A stretch of 64,000 nucleotides of DNA from Trichoderma breve (taxonomy: Eukaryota > Ascomycota > Sordariomycetes > Hypocreales > Hypocreaceae), in NCBI RefSeq assembly GCF_028502605.1, contig NC_079237.1, positions 2,046,001 through 2,110,000 on the forward strand. The letters are read 5' to 3'. Positions within the stretch are counted from its first letter, which is position 1. The number at the start of each line of letters is the position of its first letter. Below the pieces are notes generated by a model that searched no databases, was not told where the DNA came from, and saw nothing but the letters and a program-made list of their open reading frames with translations. Position numbers and translations under genes: made by a program. Positions 21,701 to 30,891 of the stretch are shown in pieces.

Positions 21701-23663
21701 TACCTTCATCCTTGACAAATTGAGCAAGGTTCGTAGTAAACGCATTCTTGTTTGTAATGATGGCTTGTCGGATAATATTGTAGGTTGCTGCTTCAGTCGA
21801 GTATGCCCATCCACCAATAGACACAATCTTCTTCACATTGGGCAGCTTCTTAAAATCTGCCCATTGACCTTTGGTGTCGTTGATCTTGAGCTTCCAGGTA
21901 CTCGAGTCGATCGTAGCAAAGCCCCAGTGAATATGCGTGTAAGTGCCATCTGTATTTGCATTTTTAACCTTTAGCCAGAGGCAATCTCTATCAAGGCCAA
22001 ATGCCTCGTAATAGCCAATTCGTTGAAATGTTGCAGGAGGGCCTGAATTCGATTTGATCTTGTTGCCGCAATTTGAGACACAAGTGTTCTGGTAGCCAGG
22101 CTCTTTGGTTCCCGGACCACCCCCTGAAGGAGCATGTACGTCACAATGCGCAGGGAAAACACCACAGAAGCCCCAATTGCTGCAGCAAGCCTTTAGGGGA
22201 CAAGGGTTAAGATCTGCCAACGAAGTTGTATTGTCTGCTGGGAGTTTTGTCCCAGCAACCAAGGGGCCGCACTCTGCACCGGCCTGAGGAGGCGGAATTG
22301 GCGCCCTGCCAGTGCTCAGACACATGTTGTAGCCGACGAGCATGTCTTTACACGCAGTCCAAGCCCAAGTTTTGCCTTTATTGAAGCTTTCAATTTCAGC
22401 AGTCGTGATGTTGTTCACCTTGGCTAGGGCATCACATGAGTCACCGTTTACAATGAGGTGTGTTGCGCAAGTGCCATCAGGATTTGGTTTAGGCTTTGGG
22501 GGTACGAATGGGGTGCCAGATGAGCAGCATACGTAGTCTCCAGGTTGAAGAGTAGAACAGAGAGTGGTTGAAGGGTTGTACTTTGTAAAATCAGCAGGCG
22601 ATATGCCACATCGAGAAGCGAGTGCCGAACAACTGTCTCCAGGGACGACTTGTATATAACGACAAGTCGCTCGCTCGTCCAACATGTTATGTGCATGTTT
22701 GTCTCGTTGAGAAATCCAAGACGCTGCCCTGGAGGTCAATGAGCTTTTTCCACTGTTGAAAGTGCTGTTGGAACCGCCGATGTCCAATACTTTGACACCG
22801 GCAAGGTTGCCCGCTGTAACGAGGTCTCCTTTTGAAGCGCAAACGCCATTGCTCCAGCCCAAGGCTGTCTTCTGAACAGCCGCAAGATCACCAGTTGTGT
22901 CAACCGAGACACCAAAGGTTCTAGTTGATAGACGACCGCTGCCACAAAGCTGGGCAACTATGTGGCTGGAGATGGAGTTGCTGTCCTGCACATTCGCAGC
23001 CAGGCTTTTCAGGGCAGAGCTCACAGTCGGCTTCCCAAGACCAGCGCCGATGTAGACGCTTGCGACGGTTTCCTTGTGATAGGCAAAAAGAAAGTTTTCG
23101 TCGCAATTGTCTTTGGCTTCAAAGTATTCGCTCATGCTCTCCAAGAGGCTAGCAATTTCACGGCCGTTTCCTTTGCCGCCGCTGCTCTTGGCAAGCACAA
23201 GCTTGTCGTCGACTTGGAAACCAGCAATGGCACATGCTGGAGAGTTTTTGAGGCTTCCACCTCGAAACAGATTGCTTGCCTTTTTCGGATTCTGTATCGA
23301 GGATACAGTGCTCTTAAAGGAAGAAGTCTCCTGAGAACCAAGCGTGCAGCTTCGTATCAAGATATTGGATTTTGGGTCGTCAAGTGGTTGTGTAATAGAG
23401 AATTGTAGCAGCATGGGCTCATTGCAACGCTTCAGACGGTCCACAGACAAATATGGTGTCCAAGTGTGTGTATTTGCAACATCAATACACGGAAGAGGAC
23501 AGGGATATCGATCAGGGTAGTAGGTATTGATGTCCGAAATAGGTGAAGGGTCCCCTTCGGTGACCGGCTCCACGGCTTGAGAACCATCGATATTGATGGC
23601 AGAGCGCACAAAGCCAGTCCCCCAAAGGATGAAGACAGTAGCAGACCTCTTGGTCGGCCACAT
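18723..23663 (-). CDS. Secreted LysM/chitin-binding GH18 chitinase, subgroup C
   Basis: Secreted modular endochitinase acting on cell-wall chitin. Seven exons: 23663-21666, 21591-21309, 21251-21216, 21155-20892, 20816-20068, 20019-19923 and 19858-18723, giving 1520 residues with all phases matching. Order: signal peptide (about 1-22), a Cys-containing N-terminal region, LysM at about 334-380 and 399-452, a type 1 chitin-binding domain near 465-533, then GH18 from about 545. The catalytic motif DGIDIDWEYPG ends exon 1, with the acid Glu663 present. SIGGW and YDLHGQWDYGN also fit GH18. The remaining roughly 570 residues are Cys-rich, with two CxFSCxxGxCP motifs near 930 and 975. Subgroup C chitinases are known to resemble the chitinase-bearing subunit of yeast killer complexes and are linked to mycoparasitism or wall remodelling; neither role can be shown here. 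The 36-nt exon 3 is set by frame and by the conserved NITETRNSLAM. Confidence 0.93.
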
Positions 23664-24591
23664 CTTGGATTGGGTGAACTTGAAGCAGATTTATGCGATG
23701 AAGGTCAAGATGTTATTACGCCTTGAATAACTCCAGCCTTGGCCATGGATACGTATGGTCTTTAAACTACTTAAACTACTATGCTGTATCACAGAGATTG
23801 AGGATGTTTAGAAAGCAGACACATTAATTTGTTCAAGCCATATACAGCAGTAACGGCATGCCAAGAGCATCCTCCATCCCCAGACTCCGCCAATGCTACA
23901 TGACACGGTGAAATAGACTCGTTCATAAGTCACGTCCGAAAGGATTCAAGGGATCAAATATTTGGGATTCTGATTCAACCCAAACCCGGGTAAATTCACA
24001 AGATACCAAAGATAGGCACTTGCGACTGGCGATTGAGTTCGGAATGTCGGTATGTGTCTATATATGTGGTTGCAGTTAAAAATCCCTGGGCTAAGCTACA
24101 GGCATCACCCAACCAACACCCCGGTCAAAAAACCCAGACCATGACACTTCCATTGGCAATAATTGGAATGAGATCCGTTCTTGGCAACCAACCAACAATG
24201 GAAAACGATGGTGTGCTTAATCTTTTGATTGGTTCTCAAATATTAAATGCGATTGTTACCTCGTCCCCCCTACTCGGTATGAAGGATTCTGCTATTTTGT
24301 CGAGTTCCCCATCTATGGGGGCGAAAAAATCCCACAGGATCGAGTTGTACATGCATTGTAACACATCTATAACCGTCTAAATTAAGCTATTAAGCTTGTA
24401 ATCAGAGTTGTTTTCAATATCTCGCTAACCCCTCTTTTTGTTTCGTTATAGCTCAATTCAACGATCTTTGCATCGGCCCTTTACCCTCTTTCTCCTCTTT
24501 CTCATGATCCTTCTTCTCATCCTCCTTCTCCTCTCACCATCATCATCATCACCACCATCTTCACCTCTCCTTCAGCCTCAACAAACTGAGA
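23664..24591. promoter_or_regulatory. Shared upstream region of divergent chitinase and hypothetical gene
   Basis: 928 bp between two divergent starts. A long pyrimidine-rich tract with CAT repeats (24470-24580) directly precedes the rightward start, as is common in fungal 5' leaders. No gene or RNA is seen. Confidence 0.5.
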
Positions 24592-25422
24592 ATGCCGTCT
24601 CTTTCCGAAATTAGCTATTCGCGCGAAGAGTGCATCTCCGCAGTCCGCAAGTATTACAACTTCCTAGTTGGGATGTATCTCGACGAAGCGGAGGTCGTTG
24701 AACCACCACCAGGAGGATGGCCGAGCATTACGACCGCAACAATGGCACCATTGGGCAAGACAGATGAAGTGATCTCGCTGCTTCGCCATCTACCATACAT
24801 ACGAGAAAAAAAGGACGACATGTACAATGTTCAAACAGCAGCGTGGTGCTACTTCACCAATTGGGAGGCCGATGCCAGTTTAATCAGCCGCGATAGTTCT
24901 TGTGTTGAGAGCGTCAAGATCAGTACCGAAAGCGCCTCTCTATATGAAATCTTGCCCCCTCACGTCGTGAGCATCACGAGAAGCCCACGGGACTGGACAA
25001 CCCTCTTGATTGACACAGAGCTCGGCATCGGTCTTTGGTACGAATGTCCCGGGGAGGTCAGGGATTGGCCTCTGCGAGAGAAGGTATTGGACGACCCATA
25101 CGACTACGAAGAGGATGAGGAGCAGGCTGAATGGCGCGGAGAGTGTGGTGCATGGTCCATCCCGGATTTCTTCGAGGTCCTGAAGGATCAGTTTCGCGAG
25201 CTTAAATTTGTTCCCAAAAGCCCTCGTGCAGTGGTGGATGTCTATATCTCAGAGGGTGTGGCTTTCCCAGACATGATAGAGATGTTACAGGGGATCTACA
25301 GAGAGCATGGGTGGCCGGACATGGAGAAGTACCGCAAGAAGGATTGCCTAAAAGCCGTGCAAAAGGCCCTGAAGGAGCGTTACCCTCGTCTTGCGGATTC
25401 GGAATGGGTTGAGGAGGAATAA
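24592..25422 (+). CDS. Conserved-looking fungal protein of unknown function, 276 residues
   Basis: Single uninterrupted frame from a clear ATG to TAA, with normal codon usage and no intron. I do not recognise a named domain. The protein is acidic and soluble-looking, with no signal peptide or membrane segment. The first 35 residues (YSREECISAVRKYYNFLVGM) look helical, followed by a Pro-rich EPPPGGWPSI. The centre is rich in Trp and Tyr (DWTTLLIDTELGIGLWYEC), followed by an acidic EDEEQAEW stretch. The C-terminus (about 225-270) is a basic/acidic helix with KKDCLKAVQKALKERYP. It is divergent from the chitinase gene, which in related fungi can neighbour LysM effector genes, but this protein has no LysM. 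Real gene likely; function unknown. Confidence 0.75.
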   Translation: MPSLSEISYSREECISAVRKYYNFLVGMYLDEAEVVEPPPGGWPSITTATMAPLGKTDEVISLLRHLPYIREKKDDMYNVQTAAWCYFTNWEADASLISRDSSCVESVKISTESASLYEILPPHVVSITRSPRDWTTLLIDTELGIGLWYECPGEVRDWPLREKVLDDPYDYEEDEEQAEWRGECGAWSIPDFFEVLKDQFRELKFVPKSPRAVVDVYISEGVAFPDMIEMLQGIYREHGWPDMEKYRKKDCLKAVQKALKERYPRLADSEWVEEE

Positions 25423-25729
25423 CATGGTTTGCTTGGCGCCAAGCGGGCTCCAGTTGTTAGTTGCGTGGTGTAACTGTAACCCAAGGGGAAGCTCCAGTAA
25501 TGGCACACAACTACGCAGAGCCAACATGCAATGAAATTAAATGGAGGCCAAACAAATCAGAGTAATTTCTTATTAATAGTATCTAAATAGGAGATACATA
25601 CTTAATACACAGAGCGAAATGTCGTTGTCTGTGGCAGCTGCCTGAAGTCGCTCCATCCCCATCCTCAAAGTTCGAGTCGAAATTACCAATTCATCTCATT
25701 GCCTTTACAAAGTCGAGCACAAAGACAAC
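25423..25729. other. Short intergenic region
   Basis: 307 bp between two rightward genes. It serves as 3' flank and promoter; AT-rich near 25540-25600. Nothing else seen. Confidence 0.5.
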
Positions 25730-26413
25730 ATGAAGCCAACGATTGTATCCATTTTTCTCTATGCGAGCGGTTCCTTGGCCGCCTTGCAAGATACAATCTT
25801 GCCATCCAAGCCGCCCACCATCACAAGTGAGCCATGGCAGTGTACCACTGAGATTCTACCGCAATACTTTGACCCCCCAAAGCCCACGGGAGCTCTCTTG
25901 ACTGCCATACAATCATACGGCGACGTGTTGCAAAAAGACTGCAAGCCTACTCAAACAGACATCTACGGCTTGCCGGAATGCACATTTCCCGCGTCCTCGC
26001 TCTGGTGCCGCTTTTCCACCGCTGCTCCCTCGTCTCTCCTGTCGAGCTATTCGTCCTACGGCAGCGCGGCGTCTTCATGGTGGTCTGCAAAAAGCTCGGC
26101 TGCGGTGTCTCTTGCTCGAAGCTGCCCTATCGGATGGTACAGAGCCATGTATGATACGCCTGGAGGACCAGGATGGCTCAACAGCACTTTGGTGTTTGCT
26201 GGCTGCTATGAGGAAGCGCATCCTACGACTGGCTCTTCGACTAAAGCGACTGCTACGGCGACAACGGGTTCTAAAGCAACTTCGAGTGGTCCTCAACAGA
26301 CGGCAACGAGCACAAGCAAGTCGAATAGTGTGGTTGGCCGGGCAGAGCATGTTGAGATGTGGGTGGTTGCTGGTACTGGATTGGCTGTTACCGCAGTGAA
26401 CTCGATGTTGTAA
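25730..26413 (+). CDS. Small secreted, probably GPI-anchored Ser/Thr-rich protein
   Basis: Single-exon 227-residue protein. Residues 1-18 (MKPTIVSIFLYASGSLAA) form a signal peptide. The central domain, about 35-165, has six cysteines, including QCTTEILPQYF, CKPTQTDIYGLPEC and SCPIGWYRAMYDTPGG, plus a Ser/Tyr-rich stretch before it. Residues about 170-205 are a Thr/Ser/Ala-rich linker of the kind that is O-glycosylated in fungal wall proteins. The last 18 residues are hydrophobic (MWVVAGTGLAVTAVNSML), fitting GPI-anchor addition. Similar secreted proteins of unknown function occur across Sordariomycetes; the biochemical role is unknown. A cell-surface location is inferred from the architecture. 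Confidence 0.8.
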   Translation: MKPTIVSIFLYASGSLAALQDTILPSKPPTITSEPWQCTTEILPQYFDPPKPTGALLTAIQSYGDVLQKDCKPTQTDIYGLPECTFPASSLWCRFSTAAPSSLLSSYSSYGSAASSWWSAKSSAAVSLARSCPIGWYRAMYDTPGGPGWLNSTLVFAGCYEEAHPTTGSSTKATATATTGSKATSSGPQQTATSTSKSNSVVGRAEHVEMWVVAGTGLAVTAVNSML

Positions 26414-27189
26414 GACATATCATAACATTGGAGAAGACTGAATTTTGGAGAATATCTGCTTTCAATACACTATGTAATACATATCTTTCAAAACATGAAC
26501 TTATGCAATGTGTCGTGTATCTCATGATGGGCAGGTCTTGTAATACATGTAAGCCAATTATCGTGTAGCATACCGCTCTAGGTTAACCATCTTCCGTCTC
26601 GAAATGTATGTTGACAAACTTGAGCAACGAAACTGACTTGGATAGAAAAAAGACAATAAAGAATATGTACTTTTGTTTGAAGCAAAATCAAGTCTCTATC
26701 CAAGTGAAAGATGTTTTTTTTTTTTTTGAAATGTTCTGTCAGTCACTCAATCATAATCAGTTCCAATTACAGTCGTGGCTCTCTACAGAGAAATTCTGTC
26801 ATATAAGCGATTGAGCCGATATCAATCCAATGGCCCTAAGAAGACGGGAGCTAAACAAGGTGTCAAAAGCCGAGAAGGGAAGGCGGTGTCTCACGCTACC
26901 AAATCAGGGTATTGCGGCACATAGCAAGTTGCCTGAAGCATTTAGCCCGGAGTCTATCTAAACTGACATCATCCGAGCTCGGCATGTTCTCATACCACTA
27001 TAAAATGCTATAAATGCCGTAGAGATGCCATCCGGCTGACCGAAAAAGATTCGGGTCCCAGGGAGTGAGAAGTGGCCAAGGGGCGGGTTGCCCGGTAGAG
27101 AAAACAAGGAATACAGCAGTATTGATACAGCATTGACACATTGGATATTACACGCACATTTGTTTGTCACCACCATCAAAATAAATAGC
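26414..27189. promoter_or_regulatory. Intergenic region and promoter of flavin monooxygenase
   Basis: Contains a 14-base T run near 26714 and, from about 26838, the promoter block that is duplicated at 17992. A TATA-like TATAAAT lies at 27009-27015, about 175 bp before the start codon, so the 5' leader should be long. Confidence 0.55.
26838..27185 (+). repeat. Monooxygenase promoter block (partner of 17992-18350)
   Basis: Carries GGGAAGGCGGTGT (26877), CATAGCAAG, AACTGACATCATCC (26960), ACTATAA, GATATTACACGCA (27145) and GTCACCACCA just before the start codon, colinear with the copy at 17992. Confidence 0.65.
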
Positions 27190-28611
27190 ATGGGATCGAC
27201 TCTTAGCGCCGCCAGCTCCGTGCCGGATGCAAAACACTTTCACGTCAAGAAAGTCGCCGTCATAGGCTCTGGCCCAGCCGGATTGGCCGCCGCCCGCTAC
27301 CTCCAGGCCCAGGGCGCATTCGACTCCATCACCGTCTTCGAGCAGCAGCACCAAGTCGGCGGCGTCTGGCTCTACAGCAGCCTGCCCCCAAAGGACGTGC
27401 CCGTGCCGCAGCAGGATCCGTTCTGGGGCCCGGAGCCGTCCATCTGGCCCGAGGGGGCTCCGGCTCCGGTGTTCCCGTCGCCCATGTACGAGCGGCTGCA
27501 TGCGAATATCCCGGGGTGCTTGATGCGGTTCCACGATAGGGAGTTTCCGGGCGATGCTTGGGTGTTTCCTAAAAGAGAGGAGATTCAGGAGTATCTTATC
27601 CGGTATGCTGAGGATTTGAGGCATCTCATCAAGTTCTGTCATGAGGTGAGGCGGATCGATTTGGAAACCAAGGATGGTAGGGATCAGTGGCATCTGGAGG
27701 CAGTGTCGACGCTGAATGACGGCGAGGTTGTTCGCGAGACGTATGACGCCGTTGTCGTTGCAAACGGGCATTACTCCGTGCCCTTCATACCGGCCATCAA
27801 CAAGATTGAAGACTTTAAAAAGGCCCATCCCTCCATCATCACTCATTCAAAGCAGTATCGAACGAATGACGTCTTCAAAGGGAAGAAAGTCATCGTCGTC
27901 GGCAATGGGCCCTCAGGCCTCGACGTTGCACTCCAGATCAACGAAGTTGCCGGCAAGACGCTCTTATCAGTAAGACACGCAACATCGCCCGACAAACTCG
28001 CCCACATTGGATGCGACGAAGTCCCCGAAATCGTCGAATTCCTGCCAGACCAGCGCGGAGTTCTTTTCAAAGACGGAAGCGTAGAGAAAGATATAGATCA
28101 CATCGTTTTTTGCACGGGCTTCTTGTTCGGCTATCCTTTCCTCCCGAACCTCGGCCACAAGATCATCACGTCTGGGCGAGGCGTCCACGGGTTGTATCAG
28201 CACACGTTCCTCATCCAGCACCCGACGATAGTTTTCCCGGCCCTCAATATGAGATCTGTTCCGTGGCCATTGGCGGAATCGCAAGCTGCGGCTTTCTCGG
28301 CAGTGTGGTCCAATGCGCTAGAATTGCCCCCGGACGAAGAAATGCTGCGGTGGAGTAAAGAGCTGGAAGAGAGACAAGGAGAAGCGCTACACCAGTATCC
28401 AGAGTTGGGAGATGACGGCAAGCATATCAATGAGTTTTATGAGTGGATAAAAAAGGCGAAGCACGTTGGCAAGGAGCCGCCGCGATGGAGTGGCGAGCTT
28501 TTCTGGCAGAGGTCCATTGCTATGGAGGCCAAGATCAAGTTTGAAGACGAGGGATGTAAAGCCAAGACGCTGGCCGAGCTTGGCTTCCACTATGAGCCGG
28601 GCAAGGAGTAA
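27190..28611 (+). CDS. Flavin-containing monooxygenase (FMO family)
   Basis: 473-residue NADPH-dependent flavoprotein that oxygenates soft nucleophiles such as thiols or amines; the cytosolic or ER-face location is unclear. Single exon. The frame is open further upstream but its only earlier start there is a TTG, so the ATG at 27190 (MGSTLSAASSV) is the start. Residues about 17-35 give the FAD fingerprint VAVIGSGPAGLAAARYL. The FMO signature region is represented by HSKQYRTNDVFKGKKV, immediately followed by the NADPH fingerprint VIVVGNGPSGLDVALQI. A FATGY-like element appears as IVFCTGFLFGYPFLP. Length fits fungal thiol-specific FMOs. The neighbours do not form a pathway, so the substrate is unknown. 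Its promoter has a diverged duplicate about 9 kb to the left. Confidence 0.92.
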   Translation: MGSTLSAASSVPDAKHFHVKKVAVIGSGPAGLAAARYLQAQGAFDSITVFEQQHQVGGVWLYSSLPPKDVPVPQQDPFWGPEPSIWPEGAPAPVFPSPMYERLHANIPGCLMRFHDREFPGDAWVFPKREEIQEYLIRYAEDLRHLIKFCHEVRRIDLETKDGRDQWHLEAVSTLNDGEVVRETYDAVVVANGHYSVPFIPAINKIEDFKKAHPSIITHSKQYRTNDVFKGKKVIVVGNGPSGLDVALQINEVAGKTLLSVRHATSPDKLAHIGCDEVPEIVEFLPDQRGVLFKDGSVEKDIDHIVFCTGFLFGYPFLPNLGHKIITSGRGVHGLYQHTFLIQHPTIVFPALNMRSVPWPLAESQAAAFSAVWSNALELPPDEEMLRWSKELEERQGEALHQYPELGDDGKHINEFYEWIKKAKHVGKEPPRWSGELFWQRSIAMEAKIKFEDEGCKAKTLAELGFHYEPGKE

Positions 28612-28998
28612 GTAGAAGTAAAAGATAATTAGACATAAGACAGAAGGAAAGAGTTGGATATTAGAAGACATAAATTAAGAACTCTGATTCATGTAAGAGC
28701 TCGGTACCTGGTGAGATATCACTGACAATCACAATCTTTGGGGTACTTGATACAGCATGCACGGTCTATTAACGTTGGGAGGGAAATAAATGGCCAAAAA
28801 TCATCAAAACGGTGATGATTCGTATAAATCACATTTTTTAAAGACACACGCTGTTAATAGTCAAATCTCTTTTCGTTCTTTTCATTCAAAGAGCTCAACC
28901 TTCCAGAAGCCGTTACGCCTCGATATGAAACCATGATATAACCCTCCTCCGAAAAACCAAAGTTTTAGACTTGCTGCACACCCAGAAAGTCAGAGAAT
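28612..28998. other. Convergent 3' intergenic region
   Basis: 387 bp between the converging monooxygenase and L4 genes; AT-rich with AATAAA-like stretches near 28785. No gene seen. Confidence 0.5.
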
Positions 28999-30331
28999 TT
29001 ATGCCTCCTGCTTCTTCTGAGCCTCCTGGGCGAAGACCTTCGCGTAGGGGTTCAGGCGCAGAAGAACCTGCTTGTTGCGCAGGGGGTTCTTCTTCTGGAC
29101 GGCAGATCGTCGGGTCACGGCATCGCCCTTGGGGGCGTTGAGGGAGCTCTGGATTTCGCTGCTGTTGATCAGACGAGTAAGGTCGGCCTGGGAAACAACG
29201 TTGGAAGGCAGGAGGAAGTCCTTCTTGTGGGTAGAGGCAGTGGTGGTGGTGCCGTAGATCTCGTCAAGAGCCTTGAAGGCGGCAGAGGTCCAGATGACGA
29301 ATCGGCCGAGGTGACCACCAGGGGCGAGCTGGAGGAGGTTGAGGGCAGAGACGGGGGAGGTCTCAACACCGGGGATGTTGCGGAAACCCTTGACGAGCTC
29401 CTTGCCATCGACCTCGGGGTTGTAGACAACCAGAGGACCACGGCGCTGGCGGTGGCGGCGGCCACGGAGCTTGCCCTTACCGGCGCGGAGCTTCTTGGAG
29501 CCCTTGACCTTCTCGAGCTCGGCACCGGCGCCAACGGCCTTGAGGAGGGCGAGGGCGGCAGCAGTGCGGGCGACGGAGCTGCCCTCAACGAGAGCAGAGT
29601 CGACAACCAGGGGAACCTCAGGGATGGTCATGACCTGGTGGCCACGGGCGAGCAGGAGAGGAGCGGAGGCGGAGGCAGCCAGGGCGGAGCAGGTAGCATA
29701 TCGCCTAAAAGTTTTTTCCATGTTAGTTATTCCATAGCCCCCCAAAATAGTAAGATACTGGGAACTTTTCCCAGAAAACAGGAATTGACTGACTTCTGGC
29801 CCTGGTTGACCTTGACGTGCCACTTGCGCCAGATCTTGGTAGGGGCGAACATGCGACCAGATCGGCACATGTTACCAAAGGCGGCCTGACCAGCACGGTG
29901 GGTACCGGAACCAGAGACACGGGGGATACGGGCAACAGCACGACCTAAACAATTCGAATCCAGTCAGTCATGGCCCATCCTGATATTTCGCATGGTGTTG
30001 AGAAAGAGCATTTCAACATGGTCGGACGAGAGAAAGAAAGGGATAAAATTTTCCCAATCCTCCACCAACCCTCCCATCTCGATTGCCATCTCAAATTCTT
30101 CCACACGGCCGCCGCATAAAACTCACCAGTTCCCCAAGACTCGGCAGAGGTCTGGTGACCAGCCTTCTCGCTGACGGCATAAGGCTGGCGCTTGTTCTTG
30201 GCCATGCCAGTGTGAACCTGCTTCACGATATCCGGTCGGATAGGGCTGGCGAAGACGGCAGGAATGGTGTGGGTAGCTCCAGAGGGAGCACCATCCTTTC
30301 CGATGATCGTAACGGTAGGTCTGGAGGCCAT
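28999..30331 (-). CDS. RPL4: 60S ribosomal protein L4 (uL4)
   Basis: Cytosolic large-subunit protein whose loop lines the exit tunnel. Three exons: 30331-30127, 29944-29794 and 29704-28999, giving 353 residues with phases 1 and 2 matching. It starts [14 protein letters not shown]; exon 2 carries [21 protein letters not shown], the conserved tunnel-loop region, and [20 protein letters not shown] spans the second intron. The body contains [20 protein letters not shown] and ends in a Lys/Gln/Ala tail ([10 protein letters not shown]). Length matches fungal L4. Codon usage is strongly biased, as expected for a ribosomal protein, which also opens a false long frame on the opposite strand. A TCACGTGA box lies about 250 bp upstream. 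The second intron contains a 7-bp hairpin. Confidence 0.98.
29758..29774 (-). other. Hairpin inside L4 intron 2
   Basis: CTGGGAA and TTCCCAG, separated by three bases, form a perfect 7-bp stem about 20 nt from the 5' splice site of the 89-nt intron (29705-29793). It may position the donor or bind an autoregulator; function is inference. Confidence 0.5.
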
Positions 30332-30891
30332 TGTGACGAGAATTTGAGACCTAATGGAGGGGATGAGCGTTAGCAATTTCGAAGAGAGGCCAAATGTGTT
30401 TCCAGGGTCAGGCGTAAAAGCGTAACATACCGTGGTCGTCGGGGCGTCGAATTTGGCGATGGGGATGGAAAGTTTCTGGCGGACCCGCGATAAATTTCAC
30501 CTGAATTTTCCTTCCACGGATTTTTGGTGGGCGGAGACCCTAAGTGGTGGGGTACGTACCTTAGCGAGTTGAATTGTGTTTCACGTGACTCTATCCCTGA
30601 CATCCAAAATCTAAGCGGGACCTGGTCTATGCCTTATTGGGTGTGTGCGTCGGCTTAGTAAGGCAAAGAGACGCTTCTACAGTAATGTCGTCACAAGCTT
30701 CGTCAAAGAGTTGCAAGCTTCAAGATCCAAGCGAAGATTTATTGTAATCTATGGTCATCATATCATATCGTTATCATGTTCGGTGCTACTCTATACATGG
30801 CATCTTCGTAATATGAATCTCGCTATGCATGTCTAGGTGCATCAAGTACCCAAAATAGAAAAAGAAAAAGAAAGGAGTTTTGCCTGTCCGT
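30332..30891. promoter_or_regulatory. L4 promoter region
   Basis: 560 bp holding the L4 5' flank and the 3' flank of the 879-residue gene. No other gene. Confidence 0.6.
30582..30587. promoter_or_regulatory. CACGTG box upstream of L4
   Basis: Found in the context TTTCACGTGACTC, about 250 bp before the L4 start. CACGTG is the E-box bound by bHLH (Cbf1-like) factors. Confidence 0.5.

Noticed and set aside
6102..28611. A metabolic gene cluster joining malic enzyme, chitinase and monooxygenase
   Set aside because: The genes are far apart, in mixed orientation, of unrelated function, and no synthase or transporter is present.
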